From contig MKVF01000018.1 of the NCBI GenBank assembly GCA_001899145.1, positions 186,001-250,000 of the forward strand: a DNA stretch of 64,000 nucleotides. The letters run 5' to 3'. Shown here piece by piece: positions 62,693 to 64,000 of the stretch. Every line of letters begins with the position of its first letter. Within the stretch, counting starts at the first letter, position 1. A program made the translations under genes and the position numbers. Source of the DNA: Flavobacteriia bacterium 40-80 (GTDB lineage Bacteria; Bacteroidota; Bacteroidia; Flavobacteriales_D; Crocinitomicaceae). The notes below the pieces were generated by a model. That model was not told where the DNA came from and did no database searches. It was given only the letters and a program-made list of their open reading frames with translations.

Positions 62693-63766
62693 ATGAACGA
62701 ACGTACTAAAGTAATTTGCCTGACACCTATAAAAAATGAAGACTGGATCCTGGATACTTTTTTAAAAGCAACTTCTCTATGGGCAGATCATATTATTGTG
62801 GCAGATCAGAATTCGACTGATAAATCAAAAGAAATAGCGCAACGATTTGACAAAGTAATTTACGTTAAAAATGAGGGAAATAAATATGATGAATTGTCCC
62901 GACAAGAATTACTCCTTCAAGAGGCAAGAAAAATTTCCGGGAAAAAGCTATTAATAGCATTAGATGCAGATGAATTTTTTACCAATATAGATATTACATC
63001 ACCTTCTTGGCAGACCATGCTAAATGCAGAAGAAGGAACAGTTTTTAGTTTTAATTGGCTGCATATATCATCTGACTTTACGAAAATAAAAAAATCAAAC
63101 TTTGATTTTCCATGGGGTGCTTTTGGTTTTATGGATAATGGCAGTAAACACAATGGTAGAAATATTCATAGCCCGAGAATCCCGATTCCTGAAAAATGTA
63201 TTAATATTGGTATTAAAGATAATTGGGTACTGCATTATAATTTAATTTCAGAGGAACGGCTCAATAGTAAAAATAGATGGTACATGCTGCACGAAACAAT
63301 AAATAAACAGCGAACCAATATTATTTTTCAAAATCATTATTATAATTATTCAAATTTTTTTGATGATGCTCTACCATTTGAGCCGAAATTATTGCGAGCA
63401 TATTGGGACAAAGGAATAGATATGTATTCCATCCGAAAAGATAAAATAAATTTGGAATATAATGATACTTCAGAACAATGGAAAAATGTTGATCATCAGT
63501 GGAAAAGTATAGAGTATTATTGGTGGGATCATGAAATGTTGCTGAAAATTCAAGAATATGGAGCTAAAAAATTCAGATATATTGACATTTGGGATTATGA
63601 TTGGAAAGGCCTGGCAAAATATCTTGGATTTAAAAACCCTGATCAATTCACAGATCCCAGAGGCTTAAGAGGAAAATTATTTATAAAATGGGTGAGGTAT
63701 TCAAAAGGGAAATCATCTATTTATGTTAGGATAATTAACCGTTTAATGAGAATGTTTATTTATTAG
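62693..63766 (+). CDS. Glycosyltransferase family 2 protein
   Basis: This is a 357-residue cytoplasmic GT-A enzyme. The N-terminal nucleotide-sugar-binding fold has VICLTPIKNEDWILDTFLKA and IIVADQNSTDKSKEIA, and the metal-binding DxD is in LIALDADEFFTN near residue 100. The C-terminal half has no recognised domain. Acceptor and donor are unknown, but the neighbours suggest surface polysaccharide synthesis. Its stop overlaps the stop of the converging glycosyltransferase by four bases. Confidence 0.8.
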   Translation: MNERTKVICLTPIKNEDWILDTFLKATSLWADHIIVADQNSTDKSKEIAQRFDKVIYVKNEGNKYDELSRQELLLQEARKISGKKLLIALDADEFFTNIDITSPSWQTMLNAEEGTVFSFNWLHISSDFTKIKKSNFDFPWGAFGFMDNGSKHNGRNIHSPRIPIPEKCINIGIKDNWVLHYNLISEERLNSKNRWYMLHETINKQRTNIIFQNHYYNYSNFFDDALPFEPKLLRAYWDKGIDMYSIRKDKINLEYNDTSEQWKNVDHQWKSIEYYWWDHEMLLKIQEYGAKKFRYIDIWDYDWKGLAKYLGFKNPDQFTDPRGLRGKLFIKWVRYSKGKSSIYVRIINRLMRMFIY

Positions 63767-64000
63767 TGTTTGCCCATTTTCCATTTTATTGCTTTCAATA
63801 TGAACTTGAAGTTTGTAATGGTATATCTTTTGAATAATCTACGAGGCTCTCTTATCAACCTATAGAACCATTCTAGACCTAGTTTTTGGAAGATCTTGGG
63901 GGCTCTTTCTTTTAGGTTAAAATAAAATTCATAAGATGCCCCTAAAAATAGCATGATACAGGACTTAGAATAATCTTCCTGCTCCAGTATGTCTGTTATA
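63763..64000 (-). CDS. 3' end of a WecG/TagA/CpsF family glycosyltransferase (partial)
   Basis: The minus-strand frame is open to the window edge, giving the last ~78 residues. The segment MLFLGASYEFYFNLKERAPK followed by GLEWFYRLIREPRRLFKRY is the highly typical C-terminus of the WecG/TagA/CpsF family (RAP...GLEW-yRL--EP-R--RY). The family transfers ManNAc-type sugars to lipid-linked intermediates. The 5' part lies outside the window. Confidence 0.85.
   Translation of the reverse strand, partial: ITDILEQEDYSKSCIMLFLGASYEFYFNLKERAPKIFQKLGLEWFYRLIREPRRLFKRYTITNFKFILKAIKWKMGKH

Overview
The window looks like chromosome of a member of the Bacteroidota (Flavobacteriales; the gene mix recalls Fluviicola/Crocinitomicaceae, but the genus is a guess from memory). 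Supporting signs are many very large secreted proteins ending in type IX secretion (T9SS) C-terminal domains, promoters of the Bacteroidota form TTG...TAnnTTTG, a tRNA gene without encoded CCA, and SusC/OMR-type TonB receptors. No rRNA operon, CRISPR array or intact prophage was seen.

Layout. 1-6.5 kb: a T9SS type B/PKD protein, a Rossmann-fold protein, heme A synthase, a CAT-anticodon tRNA and a secreted N-terminal-nucleophile hydrolase with a TPR-like tail. 6.5-10.7 kb: a small accessory island with an IS1-family element whose transposase is frameshifted, an orphan phage-tail-fibre-like gene, and a four-helix-bundle (23S IVP-like) gene lying between two direct copies of a roughly 110-bp structured repeat that occurs three times here. 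10.7-26 kb: housekeeping and metabolic genes (OtsAB trehalose synthesis, dihydrolipoyl dehydrogenase, YifB/ComM ATPase, S9 peptidase, a TPP-riboswitch-controlled TonB receptor, a 2OG-Fe(II) oxygenase, a Gfo/Idh/MocA oxidoreductase, ribosomal proteins bL21 and bL27, SerRS).

26-44 kb: a surface-protein island of five giant secreted proteins. They are two Gly-rich T9SS type A-like paralogues at the outer edges and three T9SS type B proteins between them, with a small Crp/Fnr-family regulator in the middle and one DMT transporter. Near-palindromes of the form TTTGAT-N4-ATCAAA lie upstream of the regulator and of the flanking surface-protein genes. The regulator's recognition helix carries the E--SR pattern that in FNR reads TTGAT. 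I read this as an autoregulated Crp/Fnr regulon for surface adhesins; it is the most interesting candidate system here.

44-57.5 kb: alaS, then a complete heme-acquisition operon (hmuY-like T9SS protein, hmuT, hmuU, hmuV, hmuS, hmuR, hmuY-like lipoprotein) with a terminator-like hairpin inside it, then ruvB and queG. 57.5-64 kb: a small membrane protein, a DUF3108 protein, a CotH-kinase-family T9SS gene broken by two homopolymer frameshifts, and an AT-rich surface-polysaccharide segment (O-antigen ligase-like, GT2, and the 3' end of a WecG/TagA/CpsF glycosyltransferase running off the window edge).
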